From contig NC_007645.1 in assembly GCF_000012985.1 (NCBI RefSeq), forward strand, positions 6,685,001 through 6,749,000: DNA of 64,000 nucleotides. Direction: 5' to 3'. The notes beneath the pieces are model-generated. The model did no database searches. It saw only the letters and a program-made list of their open reading frames with translations, and was not told the origin of the DNA. This document shows, piece after piece, positions 9,656 through 17,943 of the stretch. The position numbers and the translations under genes were made by a program. How positions within the stretch are numbered: the first letter of the stretch is position 1; the number at the start of each line of letters is the position of its first letter. The stretch comes from Hahella chejuensis KCTC 2396. Its GTDB lineage: Bacteria > Pseudomonadota > Gammaproteobacteria > Pseudomonadales > Oleiphilaceae.

Positions 9656-11235
9656 TCTGTTGCATGAAACACGCCGTGGCGGCGTCCTGGCTGCATAAGC
9701 TGATGCTGTCCCAGTCTTCCCGTCCGACTCCGCTCGCCGCGCAAGCGGCGGGATCGGAGGGGGCGGCGCATGGCGAAACCTTCAACGGATTGGCGGCTGA
9801 GCCGCGCGCCCGTGACGGCGGCCCGCAACCCGGCGAGGGCGCGCGCACCCTGATCAAAGGCGGCTTTCTGTATGCCGGCGATGACGCCAATACGGTGATC
9901 GAAAACAGTTGGGTGCTGGTGGTGGGCGACCGCATCGCCGCCATCGGCTCCGCCCAGCAGCCGGCGCCGGAGTGCGACCACGTCATCGACGCCGCCGGCA
10001 AGCTGGTGCTGCCGGGGCTGATCAATCCGCACTGGCACGAAAGTTTTGTCGCCCCTAACTTCGAGCGCCCGGACGATGCGGGCCTGGAGCCAACCCCCTA
10101 CTCTAATGGCGGCGATATTGAAGCATTAGGCTCCATGTTCGCCTTCATATCCACTGTGGGACAAAAGCTGACCCATGCGGAAGGCGTCGCCATCGCGCGC
10201 TGGAGCATGTGGACGCAGCTGCGCTCTGGAACCACGGCGCTGGGCGACGTGGGGTCCGCCAACACCGCCGACGCCATGGCGCAGGCGGCGCTCGATCTGG
10301 GCATGCGCATCCGCGTCAGTCGCTGGGGATCGGACATTATGATTCCCAACGGCGCCAAAGAATTTCGCCGCATCGCCGACACCCAGGCGCAGGCGGACGA
10401 CTGGGCGGCGCTGATGGAAACCTGGAACGATCACAGTTCCGGCCTGATTGGAGGCATGCCTTCCGTCATGGGCGCTTTCGGCAGTTCCGACGAACAGTTG
10501 ATCGCCCTGCGCGATATCGCCGACCGCTATCAGGCGCCCTACGCCACGCATTTGGCGCCGCTGCGCAATGAAACCGCCGCCGTGCAGGCGGTATTCGGCC
10601 GCACGCCAGTGGGCCGCTTCGACGCCCTGGGCATGCTCACCGATCGCCTGTTGGCGGTGCACACCGCCTACGCCAGTGAAGAGGAGTACCGTCGTCTGCT
10701 GGAAACCGGCGTCAATATCTGCCACTCCCCGGCGCACTACGGCATGCTGGGCGAAGCCACCGTCAGCGAGACCGGCCAGATCGGACGTTTCATTAAAGAC
10801 GGCGGCCATGTGTCCTGCAGCACAGACGGCGATATCTCCTATATCGGCGGCATGCCGGAAGCCATGCGCGCCGCGCATCTGGGCCACAACGAAGCGCAGA
10901 ACTGCAATACCGCCTGCCCGCCGACACTGGCGCTGCGCATGGCGACCCTGAACGGCGCCCGCGCCCTGGGCTGGCGCGACCGCATCGGCTCCATCGAAGT
11001 CGGCAAGCAGGCGGACCTGGTGGTCATCGGCATTGACGACTGGCGCTACCGCCTGGGCAACCATCCTCTGCGCACCTTCCTGGTGGCGGGCGGCAGCCGG
11101 GACGTGGAAGCCGTCATGGTGGCCGGGCGCATTGTGGTGCGGGACGGTCGCAGCGCCCTGTTCGACGAAGCCGAACTGTTGACGGATTATCGTCTGGCGG
11201 TGGCGTCGGCGCGCGCACGCATTCAACGCAAGTAA
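9652..11235 (+). CDS. mxcM: Amidohydrolase, probable MxcM imidazoline-forming enzyme
   Basis: ATZ/TRZ-type amidohydrolase of 527 residues, start overlapping the aminotransferase stop (ATGA). Metal-site elements are visible: GLINPHWHESF (HxH), THLAPLRNE, VHTAYASEEE, CHSPAHYG and CSTDGD. An amidohydrolase is odd in a siderophore operon unless it is the enzyme described for pseudochelin, where MxcM cyclises the beta-aminoethyl amide of myxochelin B to a 4,5-dihydroimidazole. The family and its place directly after mxcL support that reading; activity is inferred. Residues 1 to about 62 form a Ser/Ala/Gly-rich extension before the fold begins at TLIKGGFLYAGDD, so the true start might lie later, although no good later start codon is seen. 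Confidence 0.85.
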   Translation: MICCMKHAVAASWLHKLMLSQSSRPTPLAAQAAGSEGAAHGETFNGLAAEPRARDGGPQPGEGARTLIKGGFLYAGDDANTVIENSWVLVVGDRIAAIGSAQQPAPECDHVIDAAGKLVLPGLINPHWHESFVAPNFERPDDAGLEPTPYSNGGDIEALGSMFAFISTVGQKLTHAEGVAIARWSMWTQLRSGTTALGDVGSANTADAMAQAALDLGMRIRVSRWGSDIMIPNGAKEFRRIADTQAQADDWAALMETWNDHSSGLIGGMPSVMGAFGSSDEQLIALRDIADRYQAPYATHLAPLRNETAAVQAVFGRTPVGRFDALGMLTDRLLAVHTAYASEEEYRRLLETGVNICHSPAHYGMLGEATVSETGQIGRFIKDGGHVSCSTDGDISYIGGMPEAMRAAHLGHNEAQNCNTACPPTLALRMATLNGARALGWRDRIGSIEVGKQADLVVIGIDDWRYRLGNHPLRTFLVAGGSRDVEAVMVAGRIVVRDGRSALFDEAELLTDYRLAVASARARIQRK

Positions 11236-11254
11236 ACAGGACGTTTAACGCAAC

Positions 11255-12481
11255 ATGACAGACAAGGAAACCGCTATGACGACGCCCACGGCGACTACGC
11301 CAGCCATGAACGGCAGAAGCCTTTTTCTACTCCTGGCCAGCACCATGACGGTGATGGCCGGCGCCACCCTGGCCCCGGCGCTGCCGGGTATGGAGGCCGC
11401 CTTCGCGCAAGAGGAAAATGCGGAATTCTGGGTCAAGATGATCCTGTCCGCCCCCGGCCTGCTGATCGCCTGCTGCGCTCCCATGGTGGGTTGGCTGCTG
11501 GATCACTGGAAGAAAAAGCAGGTGCTGATTCTGGCGCTCTGCCTGTACGGCGTGTCCGGCGTATCCGGCTATTTCCTGCATGATTCGCTGATCGCCATCC
11601 TGCTGGGACGCATCGCCCTGGGCGTGGCGGTGGCGGGCGTCATGGTCGCCTGCACCACCCTGGCCGGCGACTATTTCGCCGGACCTAACCTGGCCCGCTA
11701 TATGGGACTGCAAGCGGCTTTCGGCGGCTTCGGCGGCGTGCTGTTCCTGGGCATGGCGGGTTTGTTGGCGGATATCGACTGGACTGCGCCGTTCCTGATT
11801 TATCTGTTTGCGTTCATCGTATTGCCCGGCGCCATGGTGTTTCTGGACGAACCAGAGCGCAAACAGCATTCCGCCGGCGACCTGGGCGGCGCGGCGCCAG
11901 CGCCTCCCGGCGGCCCTCTGGCCCTGTGCTACATTCTGGCGGCGTTTGAGGTGTTGGCTCTGTATATGGCCCCGCTGCATTATCCGTTCTATGTGGCGCA
12001 GTTCGGCGTCACGGACGGCTCTGAAATTGGCTTCGCCATCGCCGGCATGTTGTTGCTCACTGCGACAGTGTCCATGTATTACCGCAAGTTCGGCAGCCTG
12101 TTCCCGTTTCCGGTTCTGCATGGCGCCGGCTGGTTGTTGATCGCCATCGGCTGGGGCCTGCTGGGCTTCGCTCCCAGCTATGGCGTCGCCCTGGCGGGCA
12201 TGGCGGTGGCGGGGGTCGGTTTCGGGATGATCCGTCCCAACCTGATCGTCTGGCTGTTCTCCTATACCCCGCCCATGTTGCGCGGACGCATTATCGGCGG
12301 CGTCACCACCTGTTTCTTTATCGGTCAGTTCCTGTGCCCGTTGTTAACCCAGCCGTTGATCGACCATTACGGTATTTCCGCCACTTTCGCCGTCGCCGGG
12401 GGCATCTCGCTGGCGCTGGCGGCGCTGTTGCTGGCGGCGAGTATGAAAGCGGCGCCGGCGCCAACCACAGCTAAATCCTGA
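11255..12481 (+). CDS. MFS transporter, probable siderophore exporter
   Basis: Major facilitator protein of 408 residues with about 12 hydrophobic segments. The region around GWLLDHWKKKQ after TM2 fits the MFS loop signature, and GRIALGVAVAGVMVA lies in TM4. It is the last gene of the biosynthetic operon, 19 bp after the amidohydrolase. This is the usual place for the inner-membrane exporter of a catecholate siderophore (EntS/MxcK role). ATG 11276 is an alternative start that removes MTDKETA. Substrate is inferred from context only. Confidence 0.85.
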   Translation: MTDKETAMTTPTATTPAMNGRSLFLLLASTMTVMAGATLAPALPGMEAAFAQEENAEFWVKMILSAPGLLIACCAPMVGWLLDHWKKKQVLILALCLYGVSGVSGYFLHDSLIAILLGRIALGVAVAGVMVACTTLAGDYFAGPNLARYMGLQAAFGGFGGVLFLGMAGLLADIDWTAPFLIYLFAFIVLPGAMVFLDEPERKQHSAGDLGGAAPAPPGGPLALCYILAAFEVLALYMAPLHYPFYVAQFGVTDGSEIGFAIAGMLLLTATVSMYYRKFGSLFPFPVLHGAGWLLIAIGWGLLGFAPSYGVALAGMAVAGVGFGMIRPNLIVWLFSYTPPMLRGRIIGGVTTCFFIGQFLCPLLTQPLIDHYGISATFAVAGGISLALAALLLAASMKAAPAPTTAKS

Positions 12482-12552
12482 TCGCTCGTGGAGAGCGCCG
12501 GCGTCGCGCTGGCCTCTCTCAATCTGAATCAAACATTCCTACCTGTTAAGAG

Positions 12553-12593
12553 TTCCACCGGAGCGGAGAGTCATCTCCGCTAAGGAGGTGGAA
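12553..12593. repeat. Nested perfect inverted repeat downstream of MFS gene
   Basis: The outer arms ttccacc (12553-12559) and ggtggaa (12587-12593) enclose the inner arms agcggaga (12562-12569) and tctccgct (12574-12581), with a four-base loop gtca. No T-run follows on either strand, so it is not a classical intrinsic terminator. It could protect the 3' end of the operon mRNA or act as a Rho-dependent or structural 3' element. Confidence 0.6.
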
Positions 12594-12683
12594 TGTCGCC
12601 TTCTTCCCTCCGCCAGCGCACCCTCTGTTTGATTCATCTGTTCATACCCAAATAAGAAAGGTGTTGATTATTTGAACACAAAC

Positions 12684-12702
12684 GATAATGATTATCATTT
12701 TA
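12684..12702 (+). promoter_or_regulatory. Fur box, siderophore uptake operon
   Basis: gataatgattatcatttta matches 16 of 19 positions of the classical Fur consensus. As a 7-1-7 motif at 12683-12697 it matches 13 of 14. It lies about 180 bp before the ABC binding-protein gene and marks that operon as iron-regulated in parallel with the biosynthetic operon. Confidence 0.85.
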
Positions 12703-12881
12703 CAAGCATTTCATTCTATCGTAGAGTGTGCTCCGATAACGGCAAGAGTCCGGTTAAATATTCGCCAGAGATGATTAATCCCCTTTCGTTTCCCAGGCCG
12801 CGCCACCGATTGCGCTAACCGTCCTTATTCTTGCCGAAGGAATCCACCCTGATTGCGACAGCATGCTGGAAGCAGGTGACT

Positions 12882-13895
12882 ATGGCAGACAAAAACTCCT
12901 CCCCGACCAAGAAATTCGCACTACTGGCTATCAGCGCCGCGCTGGCCCTGGGCTTCACCGCGCTGGCCATGCAGAAGCCGGACGCCACGACGGAAAGCGC
13001 GCAAACGGAATCCGCTGCGCCAGCGGACCAGCCTCTCGCCGTCGCCACCAAAGATATTACCGACGCCGCAGGCCGCCGCGTCAGCGTGCCGGTGGAGCCC
13101 AAGCGCGTACTGGCGCTGGGCGAGTTCGATATGGACGCCATGCTGGCGCTGGGTATGAAGCCAGTCGGCGTCACCGACGGACGCGGCCAGCAAACACCGC
13201 CGAGTTATCTGAAAGACCTCAGCGCCGGCATAGAATCCATCGGACGACTGGCGCAGCCCAGCATCGACAAGGTGATCGCTGCGCAGCCCGATCTGATTCT
13301 GACCGGCACTATCCAGGACGAAAAGCTGATTTCCCAGTTACAGCAAATCGCCCCCACAGTGATTACCTCCGCGACTTCCGAAAACTGGCGGGACATGTTT
13401 AAACGCATCGCCACAGCATTGGGCAAAGAAAGCGAAGCGGAAAGCTTCTTAGTGAAATACAACGAAAAAGCCGCGAAATTACGCGAAAGTCTGGAGAATC
13501 CAGAGAATGTGTCGGTCAGCGTGGTGCGCTGGAGCCCCAAAGGGCCTACTTATATGCTGCGCGACGTATTCATCAGCCAGGTCATCGAGGATGTCGGCCT
13601 GTCCCGCCCTCCCGCGCAACAGGAAAGCGGCATTCACTCCGCGCCATTGAGCCTGGAAGCCCTGCACGAAATCGACGGCGACTGGATCTTCGTCGGCACT
13701 CTTAGTCCCGTAGGCGATGCTGCGGACACCTTCGCCGAGATTCGCGACAACGCCGCCTTCAAACAGTTGTCAGGGGTCAACAACGGACACTTGGTGTTGA
13801 TCGACGGCTCTTTGTGGACCAGCGTCGGGGGCCCCTTGGCCGCCATGGCGGCGCTGGAGGACATCGAAAAAGCCATGCTCGGCAAGCAAGGGTAA
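12882..13895 (+). CDS. Iron-siderophore ABC transporter, periplasmic binding protein
   Basis: Periplasmic-binding protein of the FecB/FepB type, about 337 residues. An N-terminal hydrophobic signal (KKFALLAISAALALGFTAL) is followed by the mature domain, which starts with DITDAAGRRVSVPVEPKRVLALGEFDMDAMLALGM, given here as positions only beyond the first part (about residues 60-95). PSIDKVIAAQPDLIL is the typical hinge-side block. ATG 12882 (MADKNSS) is preferred; a TTG at 12831 is possible but would put 17 extra residues before the signal. It is the first gene of an import operon followed by two permeases and an ATPase, and probably binds the ferric form of the siderophore made upstream. Confidence 0.88.
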   Translation: MADKNSSPTKKFALLAISAALALGFTALAMQKPDATTESAQTESAAPADQPLAVATKDITDAAGRRVSVPVEPKRVLALGEFDMDAMLALGMKPVGVTDGRGQQTPPSYLKDLSAGIESIGRLAQPSIDKVIAAQPDLILTGTIQDEKLISQLQQIAPTVITSATSENWRDMFKRIATALGKESEAESFLVKYNEKAAKLRESLENPENVSVSVVRWSPKGPTYMLRDVFISQVIEDVGLSRPPAQQESGIHSAPLSLEALHEIDGDWIFVGTLSPVGDAADTFAEIRDNAAFKQLSGVNNGHLVLIDGSLWTSVGGPLAAMAALEDIEKAMLGKQG

Positions 13896-13915
13896 TCCGA
13901 GGTTAAGGAGTATTG

Positions 13916-14941
13916 ATGTCGCAGGCGCATCGCCCGGCTGTCAGCCGTCGTCACTGGGCGCCCGTCGCCGCATTGACGCTGGCGCTGTTCAGCGTCGTAC
14001 TGGTCTCCATGCTGGTGGGGTCCGGGCAACTGGACGCCGCCCACAGCCTCGCCTTTCTGCTGTCTCCGGCGGACAACGCCGACGCCTACGTGAGTATGGT
14101 GATGACGGAGTTGCGCCTGCCGCGAACCCTCGCCGGTCTGGTCATTGGCGTGGCGCTGGGCGTCGCCGGCAGTCTGCTGCAAAACGTCACCCGTAATCCG
14201 CTGGCGGAGCCCGGCTTGCTGGGCATCAACGCCGGCGCCGCGCTGGGCGTGGTCATCGGCATCAGTTTTTTTCACGCCAGCAGTTCCTATTCCATGCTGA
14301 TCTGGGCCATTTCCGGCGCCCTGGTCGGCAATGGCGCCGTCATGCTGGCGGCCCAAGTGGGCGCGGCCAGCATGACGCCATTGCGACTGGTGTTGGCGGG
14401 CGTGGCGATCAACGCAGCGTTCCAGGGCCTCACTTCCCTGCTCCTGCACGATCACATCGCCGCCTTTGATCAATATCGTTACTGGATTCTGGGCTCTTTG
14501 TCCGGCATCACCATGGAGGCAGTCAGCCAGATCGCCCCGGCGGTGCTGGCTGCGCTGGCCCTGGCGGCGGCGCTGACGCGGCCGCTTTCCGCGCTGACGT
14601 TGGGGGATGATTCCGCCAAAGCCCTGGGCCACAACCCCAACCTGATTCGCGCCTTGCTGTCCCTCAGCGTCACCCTGTTGAGCGCCGCCGCCGTGGCGCT
14701 GGCCGGCCCAATCGTGCTGCTGGGCCTGATCGCCGCCTACATCGCCCGCGCCCTGGCCGGACATCATTTGCGCAATCAACTGTTGTACTCCGCGGCCGCC
14801 GGCGCGTTTCTGCTTTTATCCACGGACATTCTGGCGCGGGTGGTCAACCGTCCTTTCGAAGCGCCGGTCAGCGCTGTAGTCGCGTTTATTGGCGTGCCGA
14901 TCATCATTCGCATCGTTCATTCCAACCGCATGTTCAACTAG
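13916..14941 (+). CDS. FecCD-family siderophore permease 1
   Basis: Membrane permease of the BtuC/FecCD family, about 341 residues with multiple hydrophobic helices. The family block LRLPRTLAGLVIGVALGVAG and the NPLAEPGLLGINAGAALG block are at about residues 60-110. ATG 13916 is preferred because aaggag at 13905-13910 is well spaced from it; the TTG immediately before is possible. It forms a heterodimer with the next gene product in the inner membrane to import Fe-siderophore using the ATPase encoded two genes on. Confidence 0.9.
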   Translation: MSQAHRPAVSRRHWAPVAALTLALFSVVLVSMLVGSGQLDAAHSLAFLLSPADNADAYVSMVMTELRLPRTLAGLVIGVALGVAGSLLQNVTRNPLAEPGLLGINAGAALGVVIGISFFHASSSYSMLIWAISGALVGNGAVMLAAQVGAASMTPLRLVLAGVAINAAFQGLTSLLLHDHIAAFDQYRYWILGSLSGITMEAVSQIAPAVLAALALAAALTRPLSALTLGDDSAKALGHNPNLIRALLSLSVTLLSAAAVALAGPIVLLGLIAAYIARALAGHHLRNQLLYSAAAGAFLLLSTDILARVVNRPFEAPVSAVVAFIGVPIIIRIVHSNRMFN

Positions 14942-14958
14942 GCCTGGAGCTACCCGCG

Positions 14959-16065
14959 ATGAGCCGTATGTCGCCCACTGTCGAACAGGCCGCCCCCACC
15001 ATCGGGCTTCCTGACGCCGCATCACTCCTCCCGGCGGGTAGCCGGGTGGTTCGCATCGGCCCGGTTTCCATGACCTTCAACCTGCATGATCTGGTCAGCG
15101 CCCTGCTAATCCTGCTGGTGATTCTGCTGGCGGTCTGCGCCTCATTGATGCTGGGCTCCACTCGTTTGTCCCTGACGCAGGTTTGGCAGGCCATGTTGGG
15201 AGAAGGCAGTCCCGCCCACCAGCTGTTGACCATGCAGATTCGCCTGCCCCGCATCGCCGCCGGGCTGGTGGTGGGCGCGTGCCTGGGCGCCGCCGGTTGT
15301 CTGTTGCAGGGACTCGCCCGCAACCGTCTGGCCACGCCGGATATTCTTGGCGTACACCAGGGCGCCACCCTGGCGGTGGTGATCGCTATGCTGGCGGGAG
15401 CGGGAAGCGTACTGGACACGTGGTGGGCGGCGATTATCGGCGCCTCCGCCACCTTGTTGGGCGTACTGGCGTTCAGCGGACGCTTCGGCTCCAACGGCTA
15501 CCGCATTCTGGTGATCGGTCTGGGGCTGACTTACCTGCTGCGCGCCATGACGGAAGTACTGGTGACCTACCTGCCCCTGCATGAAGCCAGCGCCATGTAC
15601 ACCTGGAGCATCGGCACGCTGCTGGGCAGAGACTACGCCATCGCCACTCCCGCGTTGATTGGCCTCTGCCTGTTGTTGCCCGTATCCGTGGTGCTGGCCA
15701 AGAGCCTGACGTTATTGCAGTTCGGCGAAGACACCGCCGCGTCTCTGGGTCTGAGTCCCGAGCGACTGAAGATCGCCGTGGTGCTGACTGTGGCGGTGCT
15801 GACCGCACTGTCGGTGACGGTTTCCGGTCCTATCAACTTCATTGCGTTAATGGCGCCGGTTACCGCCAGCTTTCTGGCGCGCCCGGATCAGACTCCGGTG
15901 TTGCGCTCCACCCTGCTCGGCGCCCTGTTCGTGATCGTGGCGGACACCATCGGCCGCATGTATGGCGAGGTGGAAACGCCCATGGGCGTCATCGCTACGC
16001 TGATGGGCGGGCCGTTTCTGCTGGCGGTTATTCTGTTTCAACCTCAATCCAGGCAAGGTAATTGA
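14959..16065 (+). CDS. FecCD-family siderophore permease 2
   Basis: Second BtuC/FecCD-type permease, 368 residues. IRLPRIAAGLVVGACLGAAG and NRLATPDILGVHQGATLA correspond to the same blocks as in permease 1, and a longer N-terminal cytoplasmic tail of about 45 residues precedes TM1. The gene starts 17 bp after its partner and its stop is 3 bp before the ATPase start, consistent with one polycistronic transcript. Confidence 0.9.
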   Translation: MSRMSPTVEQAAPTIGLPDAASLLPAGSRVVRIGPVSMTFNLHDLVSALLILLVILLAVCASLMLGSTRLSLTQVWQAMLGEGSPAHQLLTMQIRLPRIAAGLVVGACLGAAGCLLQGLARNRLATPDILGVHQGATLAVVIAMLAGAGSVLDTWWAAIIGASATLLGVLAFSGRFGSNGYRILVIGLGLTYLLRAMTEVLVTYLPLHEASAMYTWSIGTLLGRDYAIATPALIGLCLLLPVSVVLAKSLTLLQFGEDTAASLGLSPERLKIAVVLTVAVLTALSVTVSGPINFIALMAPVTASFLARPDQTPVLRSTLLGALFVIVADTIGRMYGEVETPMGVIATLMGGPFLLAVILFQPQSRQGN

Positions 16066-16068
16066 TTG

Positions 16069-16929
16069 ATGTCCGAGCCAAGACTTGCAATTCAGAACGT
16101 CTCCCTCAGCTACGCGAACGGGCGCGGCGGCGGCGCGAAAGCCGACTCCGCGCCGACAGTGAAAGAAGTCAGCCTGCAGGCCAGACCGGGAGAACTGATG
16201 ATCATCGTTGGCCCCAACGGCTGTGGTAAGTCCACACTGCTACGGGCAGTGGCGCGTCTGCACAGGCCGGATTCCGGCCGTATCCTGCTGGAGGGCGAGG
16301 ACATCTGGAGCTTGAGCAGGAAACAGGCCGCCACGCGTCTGGCCTTGCTGCCGCAAACGCCCACCGCGCCCGAGGGCATCCGCGTGGCGGATCTGGTGCG
16401 TCACGGCCGTCACCCGCATCAGGGATTGTTCCGTCAGTGGACCAGCGCCGATGAAGACGCCGTCCGTCGCGCTCTGCTCGCCACCGACACCGCGGATCTG
16501 ATGGACGCGCCGCTGGATCACCTCTCCGGCGGGCAACGCCAACGCTGCTGGCTGGCCATGGCGCTGGCGCAGGAAACCAACCTGTTACTGCTGGACGAAC
16601 CCATCAGCATGCTCGATCTGGGGCATCAGGTGGAAGTGTTGAATCTGGTCCGCGATCTGGCCGCCAAGGGCATCACTATCATGATGGTGCTGCACGATCT
16701 GATCGCCGCCGCGCGCTACGCCGACACCCTGACCGCCATGCGCGACGGCCGTCTGGTGGCGAGTGGTCCACCCCGGGAGATTCTGACCCGGCGAATGGTG
16801 CGTGATCTCTACAATGTCGATGCGCATATTCTCAGCGATCCCGACGGCAATCCGGTGGTCACGCCTGCGGTAGGCGGCGCTTTTTCTTCCCTGTCCCCCT
16901 CCAACAGCAAGGAGCAATCTTATGTCTGA
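16069..16929 (+). CDS. Siderophore ABC transporter ATPase
   Basis: ATP-binding subunit of 286 residues, FepC/FecE type. Walker A is GPNGCGKSTLL (about residues 48-58), the signature is LSGGQRQRCW, Walker B is LLLLDEPISMLD and the switch histidine is in MVLHDL. ATG 16069 is preferred over the adjacent TTG 16066. It energises the two permeases encoded just upstream. Its last 8 bp overlap the start of the entA gene, which ties DHB synthesis to uptake in one transcript. Confidence 0.93.
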   Translation: MSEPRLAIQNVSLSYANGRGGGAKADSAPTVKEVSLQARPGELMIIVGPNGCGKSTLLRAVARLHRPDSGRILLEGEDIWSLSRKQAATRLALLPQTPTAPEGIRVADLVRHGRHPHQGLFRQWTSADEDAVRRALLATDTADLMDAPLDHLSGGQRQRCWLAMALAQETNLLLLDEPISMLDLGHQVEVLNLVRDLAAKGITIMMVLHDLIAAARYADTLTAMRDGRLVASGPPREILTRRMVRDLYNVDAHILSDPDGNPVVTPAVGGAFSSLSPSNSKEQSYV

Positions 16930-17725
16930 TTCCACTCCCAATTCCGCCGGAGAGTTCGCCGGCAAAGTCGCCATTGTCACCGGCGCTGCGCAAGGCATCG
17001 GCGCAGCTGTGGTCGCTGCGCTGGCGGAACAAGGCGCTAAAGTCGCCGCGCTCGACATACAGGAAAAAGGGTTGCGTGAAACCACCTCTTCCCTGACCGC
17101 CCGCGGTTTGCAGGTGCGCCCCTTCGTCGTCGACATCAGCGACGCCGCCGCCATAGAGGCGGTGGTCGGCGATATTGAGTCCGGCCTGGGCGAAGTGGAT
17201 GTACTGGTCAATGTGGCCGGCATTCTGCGCCTGGCCGCCGCCACGGAACTGACCGCCGACGACTGGCTGGACACCTTCGCCGTCAATACTCACGGCGTAT
17301 TCTTTCTGAGCCGCGCCGTCGGGCGTCTGATGAAAGGGCGTCGTCGCGGCGCCATCGTCACCGTGGGCTCCAACGCCGCCGCCGTCCCGCGCACCAAAAT
17401 GGCGGCTTATGCGGCGTCCAAGGCGGCGTCGACCCATTTCACCAAATGCCTCGGGCTGGAGCTGGCGGAGTACGGCGTGCGCTGCAACATAGTCTCACCC
17501 GGCTCCACCGACACCGCCATGCAACGTCAGTTCTGGACAGATGATCAGGCGATGGAGGCGGTGTTGAACGGCTCTCTCGATTCCTATCGCACCGGCATCC
17601 CGCTCAAACGCATCGCCACTCCGGAAGACATCGCCAAGGCGGTGACGTTTCTCGCCTCGGACAAGGCCCGCCACATCACCCTGCACAACCTGTGCATCGA
17701 CGGCGGCGCTACGCTCGGCGTATAA
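16922..17725 (+). CDS. entA: 2,3-Dihydro-2,3-dihydroxybenzoate dehydrogenase
   Basis: Short-chain dehydrogenase of 267 residues. Cofactor motif [11 protein letters not shown] is at about residues 20-30, NVAGILR follows the fourth strand, and the catalytic serine and YAASKAAS motif are present. The closing block [20 protein letters not shown] is typical of EntA. It oxidises dihydro-DHB to 2,3-DHB with NAD, completing the precursor pathway begun by the entC and entB products. Placing entA at the end of the ABC import operon, rather than with entC-entE-entB, is a small organisational peculiarity. RBS aaggag lies inside the ATPase gene. Confidence 0.9.
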   Translation: MSDSTPNSAGEFAGKVAIVTGAAQGIGAAVVAALAEQGAKVAALDIQEKGLRETTSSLTARGLQVRPFVVDISDAAAIEAVVGDIESGLGEVDVLVNVAGILRLAAATELTADDWLDTFAVNTHGVFFLSRAVGRLMKGRRRGAIVTVGSNAAAVPRTKMAAYAASKAASTHFTKCLGLELAEYGVRCNIVSPGSTDTAMQRQFWTDDQAMEAVLNGSLDSYRTGIPLKRIATPEDIAKAVTFLASDKARHITLHNLCIDGGATLGV

Positions 17726-17741
17726 AATAGCGCTCTCTGCG

Positions 17742-17767
17742 AGCAAGGCGTGCAGCAGCGCCTTGCT
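17742..17767 (+). terminator. Hairpin terminator after entA
   Basis: agcaaggcg (17742-17750) pairs perfectly with cgccttgct (17759-17767) across an 8-base loop, followed by a moderately T-rich tail. It lies 17 bp after the entA stop and probably ends the uptake operon. Confidence 0.65.
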
Positions 17768-17943
17768 TCAGTTCTTCCCTTTACTCTGGTCTCCGCCTTA
17801 TTCCACATGGCCTAACTCAATCCGCCAATCCCACTCCCGGACAGACGCGGCTACAATGAAAGCGCTTTCAAAAATTATCGGAAGGACGCCGGGTCGGTCG
17901 CTCAATAACGGACACTGGCTCCGCCGCAAAGCAATTCAGGAGG

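Larger units (their letters stand above)
12482..12881. other. Intergenic region between the two siderophore operons
   Basis: About 400 bp without a gene. It holds a strong nested inverted repeat (12553-12593) and a Fur box (12684-12702). The promoter of the uptake operon is therefore expected in the AT-rich part around 12660-12760. Nothing else recognisable was seen. Confidence 0.7.
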
